64,000 nucleotides of DNA, from NCBI GenBank assembly GCA_019650355.1, contig BOWX01000004.1, forward strand, positions 1-64,000, read 5' to 3'. Positions 16,315 through 25,755 of this stretch are shown piece by piece; the first letter of the stretch is position 1, and every line of letters begins with the position of its first letter. The DNA is from Fidelibacterota bacterium. GTDB taxonomy: Bacteria; Fidelibacterota; Marinisomatia; Marinisomatales; Marinisomataceae. Below the pieces are notes generated by a model. The model worked only from the letters and a program-made list of their open reading frames with translations. It had not been told where the DNA came from and made no database searches. The position numbers and the translations under genes are program-made.

Positions 16315-17215
16315 TGATAAGTGATTTCAATTCAATTTTTTCAAAAGATAAATAAATATATCCTAAAATAATAGTATACAATAGAAATATAGAATGTAAT
16401 AGGATTGCAGCTGTCTGTGATTGATCAATTCCTATTCCATATAGATTAAGAAAGTAAATAACAGCTAAATGATATGTTCCAATTGCAGCAGGAGCTATTG
16501 GTAATGAAGTTACAATACTAGTAATAACCGTAATTCCAATATATTGTTGAAAAGATAAATCAATATTAACAGACTTCAATAATGTATACATATAAGCCAC
16601 AAATGAGCACCATAGCAGAATGGAGATACCGCCAAGTTTAATTTTATTTTTGGACACTAATAAATATCCATCTATAAAGTTTTTAGTAATCGAAAATTGT
16701 TTTTGTATTTTACTAGCGAGGAAATTATTACCAAAAATAATGAATGAAGTAATTATGTATAATAGTAAAATTCCAATGGAAAATTCTAAACCTAAAACAT
16801 TATTAAATCCAAAAAGAATTAAAAAAATGCTAAATAATCCAACAATCCATAAGTCAATAATTTTTTCAGCTACCAAGCTTCCAACAAGAAAGCTAAACTT
16901 TATATTAGTTGAATTGTTTGATAAGAGTTTTGCTCTGGCCAAATCCCCAGCTCTAAATGGGAGTATATTATTTAAGAAATATCCAACATGAGTTGTTGAA
17001 ATATATTTTTGTATTTTGAGTTCTTTTGGTGAATCTAATAAAATCTTCCATCTCAATGATCTCAGAATGAACGTAACAAAGGTTGCTATAAATGCTACAA
17101 AGATATAAATCATATTTGCATCAGATAGAGCACGATAAATATCTTCTATATTTACTTGATTAAATGCAAAGTAGAGACATAGCGTAGCTACGCAGAAAGA
17201 TAAAAAGTTTTTCAA
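16298..17215 (-). CDS. LPG-synthase transmembrane-region family protein (UPF0104/AglD2-like)
   Basis: 305 residues, eight or so TM helices. The family (PF03706) is recognised by LRSLRWKILL near residue 52, the FLNNILPFRAGDLARAKLL motif (about 78-96) and APAAIGTYHLAVIYFL (about 240). Members flip or modify lipid-linked headgroups; the GT-less form here has no catalytic soluble domain. The start is TTG overlapping the lipoprotein stop (TTGA). Likely works with the DUF1295 enzyme on an envelope lipid, by context only. Confidence 0.85.
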   Translation of the reverse strand: MKNFLSFCVATLCLYFAFNQVNIEDIYRALSDANMIYIFVAFIATFVTFILRSLRWKILLDSPKELKIQKYISTTHVGYFLNNILPFRAGDLARAKLLSNNSTNIKFSFLVGSLVAEKIIDLWIVGLFSIFLILFGFNNVLGLEFSIGILLLYIITSFIIFGNNFLASKIQKQFSITKNFIDGYLLVSKNKIKLGGISILLWCSFVAYMYTLLKSVNIDLSFQQYIGITVITSIVTSLPIAPAAIGTYHLAVIYFLNLYGIGIDQSQTAAILLHSIFLLYTIILGYIYLSFEKIELKSLINDNQN

Positions 17216-17415
17216 GGATCTTGTTTATCTCTTTGGAATTCCCAATTGACGATTCTTCTTTTCATTTTTTCGCCATTTTCATCAAGATGTTCGCTGGTTT
17301 CCATAGGGCTTTGATACTCAAGTGGAACATCTGTATTTACTTGACAATTGCTCATTAATCCAAGCATGGCAATAAGCATTATGGAAGCAATAATTGTTGG
17401 AAAATGTTTACCCAT
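17212..17415 (-). CDS. Small putative lipoprotein
   Basis: 67 residues. A hydrophobic signal-like segment (about 6-22) ends in MSNC, a weak lipobox, followed by a polar, charged tail (EHLDENGEKMKRRIVNWEFQRDK). No family recognised. The start overlaps the DUF5652 gene by 8 bases and the end overlaps the flippase-like gene by 4, so it belongs to the same operon. Confidence 0.6.
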   Translation of the reverse strand: MGKHFPTIIASIMLIAMLGLMSNCQVNTDVPLEYQSPMETSEHLDENGEKMKRRIVNWEFQRDKQDP

Positions 17416-17638
17416 TTAATTTAAAATCTTTAAAAAAGTTTGTTTTCGTCGCAAGATAGAATATTTCTACTAATCCAAATAGTTGTATTAAACCACATAT
17501 TACGAACCAACCCTTATGATCATTTCTTGCTGCGAACCACAAAGCCAATAAAGTAAATAGGGCTTCCCATAGTGATATAGCAACGAGCAACGCTGGATTA
17601 GCTTGAAGAGCTTCTGCAAAGTTAGTTATAATTTCCAT
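17408..17638 (-). CDS. DUF5652 family membrane protein
   Basis: 76 residues, two TM helices (about 17-35 and 45-64) joined by the conserved basic loop FAARNDHKGWFVICGLIQL, the hallmark of DUF5652. Function unknown. A strong Shine-Dalgarno (TAAGGAGG) lies directly upstream, overlapping the stop of the 27-residue reading frame at 17648-17731. Appears near the start of the minus-strand membrane operon running to 15321. Confidence 0.75.
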   Translation of the reverse strand: MEIITNFAEALQANPALLVAISLWEALFTLLALWFAARNDHKGWFVICGLIQLFGLVEIFYLATKTNFFKDFKLNG

Positions 17639-17647
17639 AACACCTCC

Positions 17648-17731
17648 TTAAGGGTTAAATAGGAGGGATACTAAAAAAACAAATAATATCACTCCACCAA
17701 AAATACCCCAATAGTACAATCCAAATTCCAT
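17648..17731 (-). CDS. 27-residue membrane micropeptide (candidate)
   Basis: ATG at 17729-17731, stop at 17648-17650. The peptide begins MEFGLYYWGIFGG and is almost entirely hydrophobic (one TM helix), ending LLFNP. Its stop overlaps the ribosome-binding site of the DUF5652 gene, a common arrangement for a coupled leader or small membrane protein. No clear Shine-Dalgarno in front of it, so confidence is limited. Confidence 0.35.
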   Translation of the reverse strand: MEFGLYYWGIFGGVILFVFLVSLLFNP

Positions 17732-17780
17732 GTAGGATATTAAATATTATTATCTGAGTTGAAAAGTATTATATTTTCGC

Positions 17781-18041
17781 ATGGAAAAAAGAACTCCAGA
17801 TAATACAAAAATAAAGATGTATACAACATCTTGGTGCGGTCCTTGCAAGATGGCAAAAAAGCTTTTAACAGATAAAGGATTTAATTTTGAAGAAATCGAT
17901 ATTGAAGAACATAATATTTCAAGAGAAGAAATGGCTTCAATGTCAAAGGGACTTACAGTACCACAAATTATAATTAATGATTTACCTATTGGTGGATTCG
18001 AAGATTTAATTCAGTTATTTAATACTGAAGCTTTCAAATAA
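17781..18041 (+). CDS. Glutaredoxin-like thiol oxidoreductase
   Basis: 86 residues, cytoplasmic. The redox motif is CGPC (about 19-22, in TTSWCGPCKMAKKLL), which is the thioredoxin type of active site in an otherwise glutaredoxin-like scaffold. The cis-Pro motif GLTVPQIIIN and GGFEDLIQL complete the fold. The N-terminus MEKRTPDNTKIKMYTT is slightly extended. It may reduce mixed disulfides or serve as an electron donor to a reductase; the partner is not visible here. Confidence 0.85.
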   Translation: MEKRTPDNTKIKMYTTSWCGPCKMAKKLLTDKGFNFEEIDIEEHNISREEMASMSKGLTVPQIIINDLPIGGFEDLIQLFNTEAFK

Positions 18042-18043
18042 AA

Positions 18044-19064
18044 TTATTTCCAAAGCTTTAAAATTTCATTTTTAAAATCTTTTTTTGGATTCTCAATTAT
18101 TTCAATCATTAAATCAATTGGATCATTATATAGTTCTTTTTTCTGTTTTCCATATCGAATCCAAAGTTCTATATTTTCTTTCGTGAATTTCGAACATACA
18201 GTTGCATGTTGAAGTTTTTTTAATGTTTTTGCGTTATGTTCTTGCTCAGGTTGACCTAATAGAGGTTTACAGAGAATTTTTTTACCTAAATAAATAGCCT
18301 CGGCTGGTAATTGAAACCCAGCATTAGTTAGTAAGCCCGTTGCAAGCAACTAAATCCTCTTTAAATTTTTTATTGGAATAAGGCTTTAACGTAACATTAT
18401 CAATTTGTTCTTCCTTATCAACAGAACAATAGTAAATAAATTGATTACTTTTTATAGTATTTAAAATTGAAATCATCTGATCTTTTTCTTCCCAGGCAAG
18501 ATAAACAAGAAAAGTATTTTTCATTACTGATACTGCATCTTTATTTTTTAAACTTTCCTCAATAAATGGTGAAAGTATGGGTTGATTGAAATGGTAAAAA
18601 TGGGAAGAAATTGTACTATTTATTGGTGTATAAAATCTTAAAAAGAATAAACTAGCAAGTTTCATTTTGAATGATTTAGGTATTTTTTTTAGAAAAGAAT
18701 ATTGATGTCCAATTCCAATACAATGAATTCCTAGTTTTCTTGCTGCATAGGCTGATATAGGTTCAAAGTCGGTAACAACCACATCATATTCTTTTTTAAT
18801 TTTAAAAACATCTCTCACAAATTGAATAAGGTCAATATTCAATAATGTTTTTAAAACATTTAATTTTCCATTTTTGAATACAAAGGTGAAGCCTTTTTTA
18901 ATGATGTATGGTTTAAATTCCTCAAGATCAAAAAAGTCTTTAACATCTCTACCGCTAAAAAGAACAGTAACGTTATGACCTCTTTTTTTTAATTCTGATA
19001 TTGTTATTCTTGAACGAGATATATGGCCATTTCCAGTTGCATTGACCCCATATAAAATATTCAT
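18044..19064 (-). CDS. MJ1255-like (MurG-type, GT-B) glycosyltransferase, frame-broken
   Basis: About 340 residues when joined. The N-terminal motif GVNATGNGHISRSR and the acceptor-domain pattern resemble the MJ1255/TIGR00661 glycosyltransferase family. The first frame ends after VACNGLTN near 18330; the next frame continues LLTNAGFQLPAEAIYLGKKILCKP, the nucleotide-sugar-binding part. One base indel at about 18330-18349 explains the split. First gene after the TagD/TagF-like cluster on the same strand, so probably part of surface-glycan synthesis. Confidence 0.75.
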
Positions 19065-19103
19065 ATTATAATTTATGATTTTGTGAAAATCATTTGAAGA
19101 AAT

Positions 19104-19517
19104 TTAGCTTTTAGACAAAATTTTTCTAAGAATTGTACTTGATGTATGAGTGGTATATGGAAAATAGATTATTTCAACTCCAAATTGAGAGAATTCTTTT
19201 TCAATTTGATTCCATTGATCAGTGCCTTTCCAATCATCACCAACAAACATTTTATCAAATTTCAAATTATTCCAAGCTTCCATTTTATCATAACTAGTTT
19301 GAGGAACTACTTCATCAACATATTTTACTGCCTCAACTAAATCCATTCGTTCTTGGAATGGAATGAAAGGTTTTTGATTCTTAGCTGATTCACATAGTTC
19401 GTCAGTAGTAACACCAACAATTAGATGATCACATTCCAATCTTGCTCTTTTGAGAATATTTAGATGTCCTATATGGAATAGGTCAAATACTCCTGTAGTA
19501 TATCCAATTTTTTTCAT
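19104..19517 (-). CDS. Cytidylyltransferase (glycerol-3-phosphate/TagD-like)
   Basis: 137 residues. The nucleotidyltransferase HxGH motif is in GVFDLFHIGHLNILKRA (about 10-26). DDWKGTDQW and the C-terminal TSSTILRKI match the TagD/CTP:glycerol-3-phosphate branch, though ethanolamine- or choline-phosphate cannot be excluded. It would make CDP-glycerol, the donor used by the TagB/TagF-like enzyme encoded just upstream on the same strand. Intact. Confidence 0.85.
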   Translation of the reverse strand: MKKIGYTTGVFDLFHIGHLNILKRARLECDHLIVGVTTDELCESAKNQKPFIPFQERMDLVEAVKYVDEVVPQTSYDKMEAWNNLKFDKMFVGDDWKGTDQWNQIEKEFSQFGVEIIYFPYTTHTSSTILRKILSKS

Positions 19518-19558
19518 TTTATCCTTTTGTGTTGCTCAAAATATTTGAGCTTTATATA

Positions 19559-20639
19559 CTAGCAATTTTCTAATAAAAAAGTGACAATTCTTTTGCTAGC
19601 ATTTCCGTCAAGGATTCCTGCAAGTTTTCTCTAGATATTCTTTTGCATTATTAGATGATGTAAAATTAGAATCTAAAAGATTTTTAGCTTTAACAATCAT
19701 TTCATTGTATGAATTTGCAGGTCTAGCGATTTGACCATAATCATCATAGTCTTTATCCATCCTTGCTTTAAATCTGTAAGAAAAGATTCCTCTATAATTC
19801 CATCTCAGTTGTAAGAAAGTACACCATAAAACTGGTTTATTTAGCGCAGCAAACTCAATGATTGCACTTGAAGCATCGCTAATCATTAAATCAGCAGATT
19901 TCAAAAAGGGTAAAAGTGAATAATCATCTACTTTTGCTAGGTATGTATTATTAAATGATTCCCAATGATGTAGCAACTCTCGTTGTTTGAGATATTTTTG
20001 CTTACTCATTGAAAAAAAGTGTGGTTTGATAATAATATTATAATTTTCTAAATCAGCAGGAAAATTCTTTGAAAAACGCTCTATACTGCTTGGATAAAAA
20101 GTTGGAGCATACAGAATTGTTTTTTTATTATTATCTAATCCAAGTTTTGTAAAATCAATCCCGTTTTCTTCACCATTAATGATTGGATCCATTTTACAAA
20201 AACCAACATTTTGAAAATTATCTTCTGGATACATTTCGCATAGTCTATTAAAGCGATAATCACTTTCAACAAATCTAACCGTTGTAGGGGTATCTGATTT
20301 TGAATAATAGCTCTTTTTGGGACCTACGCCGTGTCCTAGTTGTGCTGTTTTACTATGGATATGAATTTTATCTAATTCTGGAAAGGTATTACCAAGAAAT
20401 ATCCAATCCGGCTTTTCTGATAAGTAAAACTTAAGTGCATAATTTTTATCTTGAACCCATGTAGCAGGTAAACATTCATCTACGATAATTTTACTAATTA
20501 CATCATCAAATTTTCCATGGTGAAAAATAAATTTTGACTCAAAAATAGCATCTTTCTGAAGTTGTTTAAATACTGGTAAGTATTGAGGCAAGTAGTATAG
20601 TTCTTGAACGTCAAAAAATATTGTTAGTTTTTTATTCAT
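19559..20639 (-). CDS. CDP-glycerol glycerophosphotransferase family protein (TagB/TagF-like), frame-broken near the 3' end
   Basis: About 360 residues. Recognised by YAPTFYPSS (about 175), IIIKPHFFSMS (about 200), the LMISDASSAIIEFAALNKPVLW block (about 250) and RPANSYNEM. The first frame stops at 19608; one base away the expected ending LAGILDGNASKRIV continues to a TAG at 19559, so one base is off near 19620. Family enzymes transfer glycerol-phosphate (or similar) from CDP-alcohols to build teichoic-acid-like or capsule polymers. The start overlaps the GT90 gene by 8 bases. Confidence 0.85.
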
Positions 20640-21625
20640 GTTGTCCCGTTGATTTAAAATACTGCTTTAATATCAAAAGCTGAATTAATCTCTCTTGTTT
20701 TACATCTTTAAATTGTCTAACAAATTTTTTTGCATTCTCGATGATTTTAAGACACTTATCATTTTCATTTATATAAAATTCGATTTTTTCCTCTGCATCA
20801 GAAAAATCATCTTTAACTTTTATATAATGTACTCCATCTTTAAGCTTTCCCTCCATAAACCAGCTTTCATATTTTGGTTTAGGCATAATACAAACTGAGT
20901 TTGAGCTCATCGCCCAATAGAGATTTGTTGAAATACATTTTCCTTCGAGACAGAAAATAAATTTGTAGTCAAGTTGATCTTTTATTGACATAAAACTTTT
21001 CATCCATGGTACATTTTGTTTTGGACTAGTTTGTCCAATATCAAATAAAGGAGTTTATAAAAATTTTTAACAAAATATTCCCGCTGAGAATTATTTCTAA
21101 TGTCTCCTCTCCATACAGCTTGATTTTTCTTATCTTCAAATTTTTTAGGATCTTTGATAAAATGAAAAAGTTTTACTTGATTTAACTTTAGTAAAATAGA
21201 ATTTTGGTTATCAGAACCAATAGGTCTTGATTTAACAAATGTTGGATGTGAAGGATGTTTTTTAGCAACATTGCTATCAATATAAGCTTTTGTTGAATAG
21301 ATAAAGTCGACTTTATTTTTCTTATTAAAAAACTGTAACAACATGTAAAAATCTATAAAATGTGAATTCTGTTTATTTTTAAAAAAATTGATTCCAAAAT
21401 AATTCAGATAAATTTTTCCCTTTATTTGAAACTCTAAAGTTTGAAGTTTTTTTAAAATAATATCCTACTCTTGATTGAATATATTTTTTCCTGAAAACTA
21501 TTATTTAATATATTTTTTAATCTCAATCTGGAAATTATACTCGGGAAAAAATATACCAAAGGTGTATAGTAAAGATAATATAAAAGTTTTCGTCTTTTAG
21601 CGTTTGAACTTTTAAGATTTTGCAT
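20632..21625 (-). CDS. Glycosyltransferase family 90 (CAP10/LpsA-like), several frame breaks
   Basis: Joined from the ATG at 21625 (MQNLKSSNAKRRKLLYYLYY) to a stop at 20632. Frame changes are needed near 21470, 21390 and 21005. GT90 features are AVWRGDIRNNSQRE, the block DQLDYKFIFCLEGKCISTNL, WAMSSNSVCIMPKPKYESWF and DGVHYIKVKDDFSD. These enzymes add xylose or glucose to LPS or capsule. The start overlaps the stop of the GT2 gene by one base (TAATG), and the end overlaps the TagF-like gene. Several indels in one gene suggest poor local consensus. Confidence 0.75.
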
Positions 21626-22435
21626 TAATTAATTCCAAAATCAGTTTTAGTTATCTTAGTTTCGATTGTCGATTTTCTTATTAATCTATTTTTTGCAACT
21701 GCATCTTTATTTTTATAGGGTCTTGTATGATAAAGATGAAGTACAGTTGTTCTATTTCTTACTTGAAGAGATTTGAATACCATTATTATTTAATCTATAT
21801 CCAAGCTCACAATCAAGACCTCCATATTCCATTCGTTCATCGAAGCCATTTGCTTTGATAATATCAGATCTCCAAGCAGAAGAATTATTACCATTAAAAG
21901 TTGCTTTAGTTGGAGTCAATCGATCAAAAACATCTGCTAAAAATTGATTTTTTACTAGTTTAAAATAGTTTTTTCCGATTGGTTGACCTTTTTTTAAAAG
22001 ATACTTTTTAGTAAAGCAGATTTGAGATTTTATATCTTCAATTGTTAATAAATTGGATACTTTTTCTGTAATAGGAAAATGACCACCAGAAAGAAAATAA
22101 TCTTTTTGAGCTAATCTAGAGTGTGTTTCTAAAAAGTGGGAATCAGGAATACAATCACCATCGGAAAAAACTAAATAATCATTTGAAGATTTTAGTATTG
22201 CAGCATTCAATATTTTACATTTTCTAAATCCATTGTCTTCATGCCAAACATGATAAATTTTTTGGGGAAGTAATTGATCAAATTTTGTAATCATTTCTTT
22301 AGTTTCATTTGAAGATCCATCATCTGCAATAATGATTTCAAAATCATTAAAAGTTTGAAAGCAGTATCCAGTAAGTACTTTTTCTAAAAAATGAGGCTTA
22401 TTATATGTTGATATGATAACAGATATTGATGGCAT
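21625..22435 (-). CDS. Family 2 glycosyltransferase, frame-broken near the 3' end
   Basis: GT-A fold: SVIISTYNKPHFLEKVL (about 4-20), IIIADDGSSNET (about 35-46), VFSDGDCIPD (DxD, about 90-99) and the C-terminal galactosyltransferase-like ERMEYGGLDCELGYRLNNNG. The first frame stops at 21752. The neighbouring frame continues SLQVRNRTTVLHLYHTRPYKNK, with the His-containing metal-binding end, to a TAA that overlaps the GT90 ATG. A single indel at about 21770 explains it. First gene of the minus-strand surface-glycan cluster; adds a sugar to an envelope polymer. Confidence 0.85.
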
Positions 22436-22491
22436 CGAATAAATTATTTAGAGGCAATCTTATAAGCCATTTTTTTTTAAATTAAATCCTC

Positions 22492-23172
22492 ATGAGTGAA
22501 AAAATTAAAAAACAATGCATTGTTTTGCTTAGTGGCGGTCTTGATTCTGCTACAGTTTTAAACATTGCTTTAGAAAATTATGATGTGACAGCGCTTATAT
22601 TTGATTATGGACAAAGACATAAGTTTGAAATTTCAGCAGCAAAGAAAATTGCTAAAATAGCAGATATACCAATTAAATTAATTACAATTGATTTAGGACA
22701 ATTTGGAAATTCTGCACTTACTGATAATATCGAAGTGCCTAAGAATCAAAATATTGGAAAAGAAATTCCAATAACATATGTTCCAGTAAGAAATACAATA
22801 TTCCTCTCTTACGCGCTTGCATATGCTGAAGTAAATAATATTTTTGATATATTTATCGGTGTCAATGCATTGGATTATAGTGGCTACCCAGATTGTAGGC
22901 CTGAATTTATTGAAGCCTTTGAAAAGATGGCAAATGAGGGTACTAAATTTGCACAGGGAAATGAAAAAATAAATATTCATACTCCATTAATCAATTTAAC
23001 AAAAGCGCAAATAATTTTAAAAGGTACAAAATTGAATGTTGATTATAATTTGACTCATTCATGTTATGATCCCTCAATTGATGGTTTATCGTGTGGAGAG
23101 TGTGATGCTTGTATTCTTAGAAAAGATGGTTTCGCTGCTGCTGGTATAAAAGATCCAACAAATTATATATGA
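22492..23172 (+). CDS. queC: 7-cyano-7-deazaguanine (preQ0) synthase
   Basis: ATP-dependent conversion of 7-carboxy-7-deazaguanine and ammonia to preQ0. PP-loop LLSGGLDSATVLN (about 12-24), PVRNTIFLSYALAYAE (about 100), GVNALDYSGYPDCRPEF, and the zinc-binding HSCYDPSIDGLSCGECDAC (about 187-205) are all present. 226 residues, intact. First gene of queCEDF; its stop overlaps the queE start by 3 bases (ATGA). The 56-base gap upstream shows no recognisable preQ1 riboswitch. Confidence 0.95.
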   Translation: MSEKIKKQCIVLLSGGLDSATVLNIALENYDVTALIFDYGQRHKFEISAAKKIAKIADIPIKLITIDLGQFGNSALTDNIEVPKNQNIGKEIPITYVPVRNTIFLSYALAYAEVNNIFDIFIGVNALDYSGYPDCRPEFIEAFEKMANEGTKFAQGNEKINIHTPLINLTKAQIILKGTKLNVDYNLTHSCYDPSIDGLSCGECDACILRKDGFAAAGIKDPTNYI

Positions 23173-23800
23173 GTTACTCAGTAAAAGAAATTTATTTAAC
23201 TCTTCAAGGAGAAGGTTTTCATACAGGAAAGCATGCTGTATTTTGTAGATTTTCTGGTTGTAATCTGTGGACAGGACTTGAAAAGATCGAGAAAAAGCTA
23301 TATGTAATTTTTGCGACACAGATTTTGTTGGAACAGATGGAATAAATGGTGCGAAATATTCAAGCGCTGACAAATTAGCAAACAAAATTGATGAATTATG
23401 GAAAAAAGATTTAAAAGAAAAATTTGTTGTGTTTACGGGTGGGGAGCCTTTGTTACAGTTAAATAAAGAACTGATTGATATTCTACATAATAAAAATTTT
23501 AAAATTGCCGTTGAAACCAATGGAACAATAATACCTCCTAAAAATATAGATTGGATATGTGTGAGCCCAAAAAAAGGAGCTGAACTAAATCTTGATTATG
23601 GAAATGAACTAAAATTGGTTTATCCTCAAGAAGGCTTGAATCCTGAGCAGTTTAAAAATTATAATTTCGATCACTTTTTTTTGCAACCAATGGATGGAAA
23701 AGATTTACAAAAAAATATCTTGCAAAGTGTATCTTACTGTATCGAAAATCCCCTATGGCGTTTAAGCTTACAAACACATAAAATAATGGGTATAGATTGA
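23169..23800 (+). CDS. queE: 7-carboxy-7-deazaguanine synthase (radical SAM), frame-broken
   Basis: Radical SAM enzyme converting 6-carboxytetrahydropterin to 7-carboxy-7-deazaguanine. From the ATG at 23169: SVKEIYLTLQGEGFHTGKHA, CRFSGCNLW, then after a one-base correction near 23285 (an A missing in GAAAAGATCG) CNFCDTDFVGTDG. The cluster Cys pattern of this branch is CxxxC followed by CxxC after a loop. FTGGEPLLQL, VETNGT and VSPKKG follow in the longer open part. 210 residues, typical length. Confidence 0.9.
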
Positions 23801-23801
23801 T

Positions 23802-24173
23802 ATGTTTAGATTAAAAAGAAAATATGAATTCCATGCTGCAAGAAAATTAACTGCGCTGCAAGAAAATCATCCTTGTGGAGAGCTTCACGGCCACACATTT
23901 ACAATAACTATTAAGGTTTCTGGAAATCAGCTTACAGACGAAGGGTGGATTATGGATTTTAATGACATAGATAAGTTGTTTAAGGAAAAAGTTCATAAAA
24001 CACTTGATCATAAATATCTTAATGATATTGATGGATTATCAAATCCTACAACTGAACACATAGCAATGTGGATATGGAAAAAGTTAGAGAATGATCTTCC
24101 TGGCTTGTCATCAGTATCAGTTAGTGAAGGCAATAGTTATGGATGTAAATACTATGGAGAAAAAAATGCCTAA
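23802..24173 (+). CDS. queD: 6-carboxy-5,6,7,8-tetrahydropterin synthase
   Basis: Makes 6-carboxytetrahydropterin from dihydroneopterin triphosphate. Zinc-binding His residues are in EFHAARKL and GELHGHTF (about 7-32), with Cys in HPCGELHG. GWIMDFNDI, LDHKYLND, PTTEHIAMWIW and SEGNSYGCKY complete the 6-pyruvoyl-tetrahydropterin-synthase fold. 123 residues, intact. It starts 1 base after queE, and its stop overlaps the queF start by 8 bases. Confidence 0.95.
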   Translation: MFRLKRKYEFHAARKLTALQENHPCGELHGHTFTITIKVSGNQLTDEGWIMDFNDIDKLFKEKVHKTLDHKYLNDIDGLSNPTTEHIAMWIWKKLENDLPGLSSVSVSEGNSYGCKYYGEKNA

Positions 24174-24548
24174 AGCAGATGGAAAAGAATTCAACTTTTT
24201 AAGCGAAGACCATATTGATTCATCTTTTCTTGAAACCTTTAACTTTGATAGTAAGAATCAATATATAGAAACCACACAAGGAATTTAGTGCTGTATGTCC
24301 ATTTAGTGGCTTCCAGATTTAGCTGATGTAATAATTGAATATTATCCTGAGGGTGGAAAGTGTGTAGAGCTCAAATCGTTAAAATATTATTTGTTAGCTT
24401 TAGAAATGTTGGTATTTATCAAGAAGCAGCAACTAAAAGAATTTATGATGACTTAAAAGCATTATTAAAGACATCTAGGTTAAAAATAACTACTATTTAT
24501 AATACTAGAGGTGGCTTTGATACCACATGCATTGAGGGGGAGTTGTAA
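24166..24548 (+). CDS. queF: NADPH-dependent 7-cyano-7-deazaguanine reductase, frame-broken
   Basis: Reduces preQ0 to preQ1, the last soluble step before insertion into tRNA. Joined from ATG 24166 through [16 protein letters not shown] (catalytic Cys in VCPFSG), [26 protein letters not shown] and [14 protein letters not shown]. Three one-base corrections are needed near 24280, 24305 and 24400. 126-128 residues, the short unimodular QueF type. The gene's disruption is almost certainly consensus error since every motif is preserved. Confidence 0.85.
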
Positions 24549-24549
24549 C

Positions 24550-25116
24550 ATGAATTACTTTGAAAGATTAAAAAAAGCTATTTTTTTAGATGTTGCTTTT
24601 TATGAAGAAGTTGAAAAAGATAAAAAGTTTAATGATCAGGCTTTAATGACTGTGGTATTTGTATCTGTAGTCCAAGGTTTGATGATTGCTGGATTTGCTC
24701 CTATAGCATTAGTTCAAGGTATCCTTGGAAGTTTGGTCAGATTTTTATTTTGGGCATTTTTTATTGCCTTTGTTGGAACAAGAATTCTTCCTGAACCTGA
24801 AACTGAATCTAATACTGGTGAACTAATAAGAACATTAGGATTCGCTTACGCGCCAGGATTATTAGTAGTCTTAAAAATATTTCCTGTCATAAATATTTTT
24901 GTTGATCCGATGGTTGTAATCTTACAACTTGCTGCAATGACTATTGCTGTCAGACAAGCTCTTGATTTTAATAGTACTGTAAGAGCTGTAGGAGTTTGTA
25001 TAGTTGCGTTTATTCTAATGATTTTAGCTCTAACACTATTCATTGGGTTTACAGCATTTTTCGTTGGTATTGCAGAAAATGCTATTGCACCTACTGCACC
25101 ATTAATGGAAACATAA
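24550..25116 (+). CDS. Yip1-domain membrane protein
   Basis: 188 residues from ATG 24550. An amphipathic N-terminus (NYFERLKKAIFLDVAFYEEVEKD) is followed by about five TM helices. The conserved ELIRTLGFAYAPGLLVVL and AVRQALDFNSTVRAVGV motifs are those of bacterial YIP1 (PF04893) proteins. Role in bacteria unknown, possibly membrane organisation. It follows queF by one base but is unlikely to be functionally linked. Confidence 0.8.
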   Translation: MNYFERLKKAIFLDVAFYEEVEKDKKFNDQALMTVVFVSVVQGLMIAGFAPIALVQGILGSLVRFLFWAFFIAFVGTRILPEPETESNTGELIRTLGFAYAPGLLVVLKIFPVINIFVDPMVVILQLAAMTIAVRQALDFNSTVRAVGVCIVAFILMILALTLFIGFTAFFVGIAENAIAPTAPLMET

Positions 25117-25119
25117 ATT

Positions 25120-25632
25120 TTGATTGAATTAGTTGATTATTCAGAGGATATGTTTGATTTTGTCCTTGAATCAAATAATATCAATAAACCACAAGTTGGT
25201 TTTTTAAAAACTGATAGGCTTGAATTGCTAATAAGTCAAGCTAACTATTGTAAGGTTGCTAGATTTAATTCTGAGCTTGCTGGATTCTTGCTTTGCTTAC
25301 CTCAAAACAAAAATTATGATAGTTTAAATTATCAATGGGTATCGAAAAGGTTTTCTAATTTTGTATACATTGATAGAATATCAATACTTCCAAAATTTCA
25401 AAATGAAAAAATTGGATCTGCTCTTTATACTGACTTAATATATTTTTCTGCATTTGAGGGATATGACACTATTTTGTGTGAAGTGAATGTAATGCCACCA
25501 AATCCAGGTTCTATTAGATTTCATAAAAAGTTTGATTTTGAAGAATGTGGTTCGCAATTTACAGAAGGAGGAACTTTGGAGAGCTATGATTATTCTGTCG
25601 AAGTTCAATTTTTGAAAAAAGATTTAAAATAA
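25120..25632 (+). CDS. GNAT-family N-acetyltransferase
   Basis: 170 residues. Acetyl-CoA-binding motif A is YIDRISILPKFQNEKIGSALYTDLI (split across beta4/alpha3; R/Q-x-x-G-x-G/A variant NEKIGSA) at about 86-110. INKPQVGFLKTDRL and CEVNVMPPNPGSIRFHKKFDF match the C-terminal GNAT fold. The start appears to be TTG at 25120; no ATG upstream fits. Substrate unknown. Three bases after the Yip1 gene. Confidence 0.75.
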   Translation: MIELVDYSEDMFDFVLESNNINKPQVGFLKTDRLELLISQANYCKVARFNSELAGFLLCLPQNKNYDSLNYQWVSKRFSNFVYIDRISILPKFQNEKIGSALYTDLIYFSAFEGYDTILCEVNVMPPNPGSIRFHKKFDFEECGSQFTEGGTLESYDYSVEVQFLKKDLK

Positions 25633-25644
25633 GAAAGGATTTTT

Positions 25645-25755
25645 ATGAGCAATTTTTGGCATGATTTATTATTCCCACTATACTTTTTTATAGTATTCAT
25701 AGCTGCACACATAGCATTATATATAATGATTTTTAAGGGAGATAAATCAAAGTGA
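25645..25755 (+). CDS. 36-residue single-helix membrane protein
   Basis: ATG at 25645 with AGAAAGGA at a good distance upstream, stop TGA at 25753-25755. The product (MSNFWHDLLFPLYFFIVFIA...) has one hydrophobic helix (about 9-30) and a basic tail (FKGDKSK), so the C-terminus is likely cytoplasmic. Its stop overlaps the GTG start of the next gene (GTGA). Size and topology resemble small membrane subunits, but no family can be named. Confidence 0.6.
   Translation: MSNFWHDLLFPLYFFIVFIAAHIALYIMIFKGDKSK

Noticed and set aside
22436-22491. preQ1 riboswitch upstream of queC
   Set aside because: The 56-base gap has only a weak GGC/GCC hairpin and T run; the conserved preQ1-I loop and A-rich tail pattern is not present.
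24166-24548. queF as a decaying pseudogene
   Set aside because: All catalytic and binding motifs survive; three one-base errors in a 380-base stretch match the general error pattern of the window.
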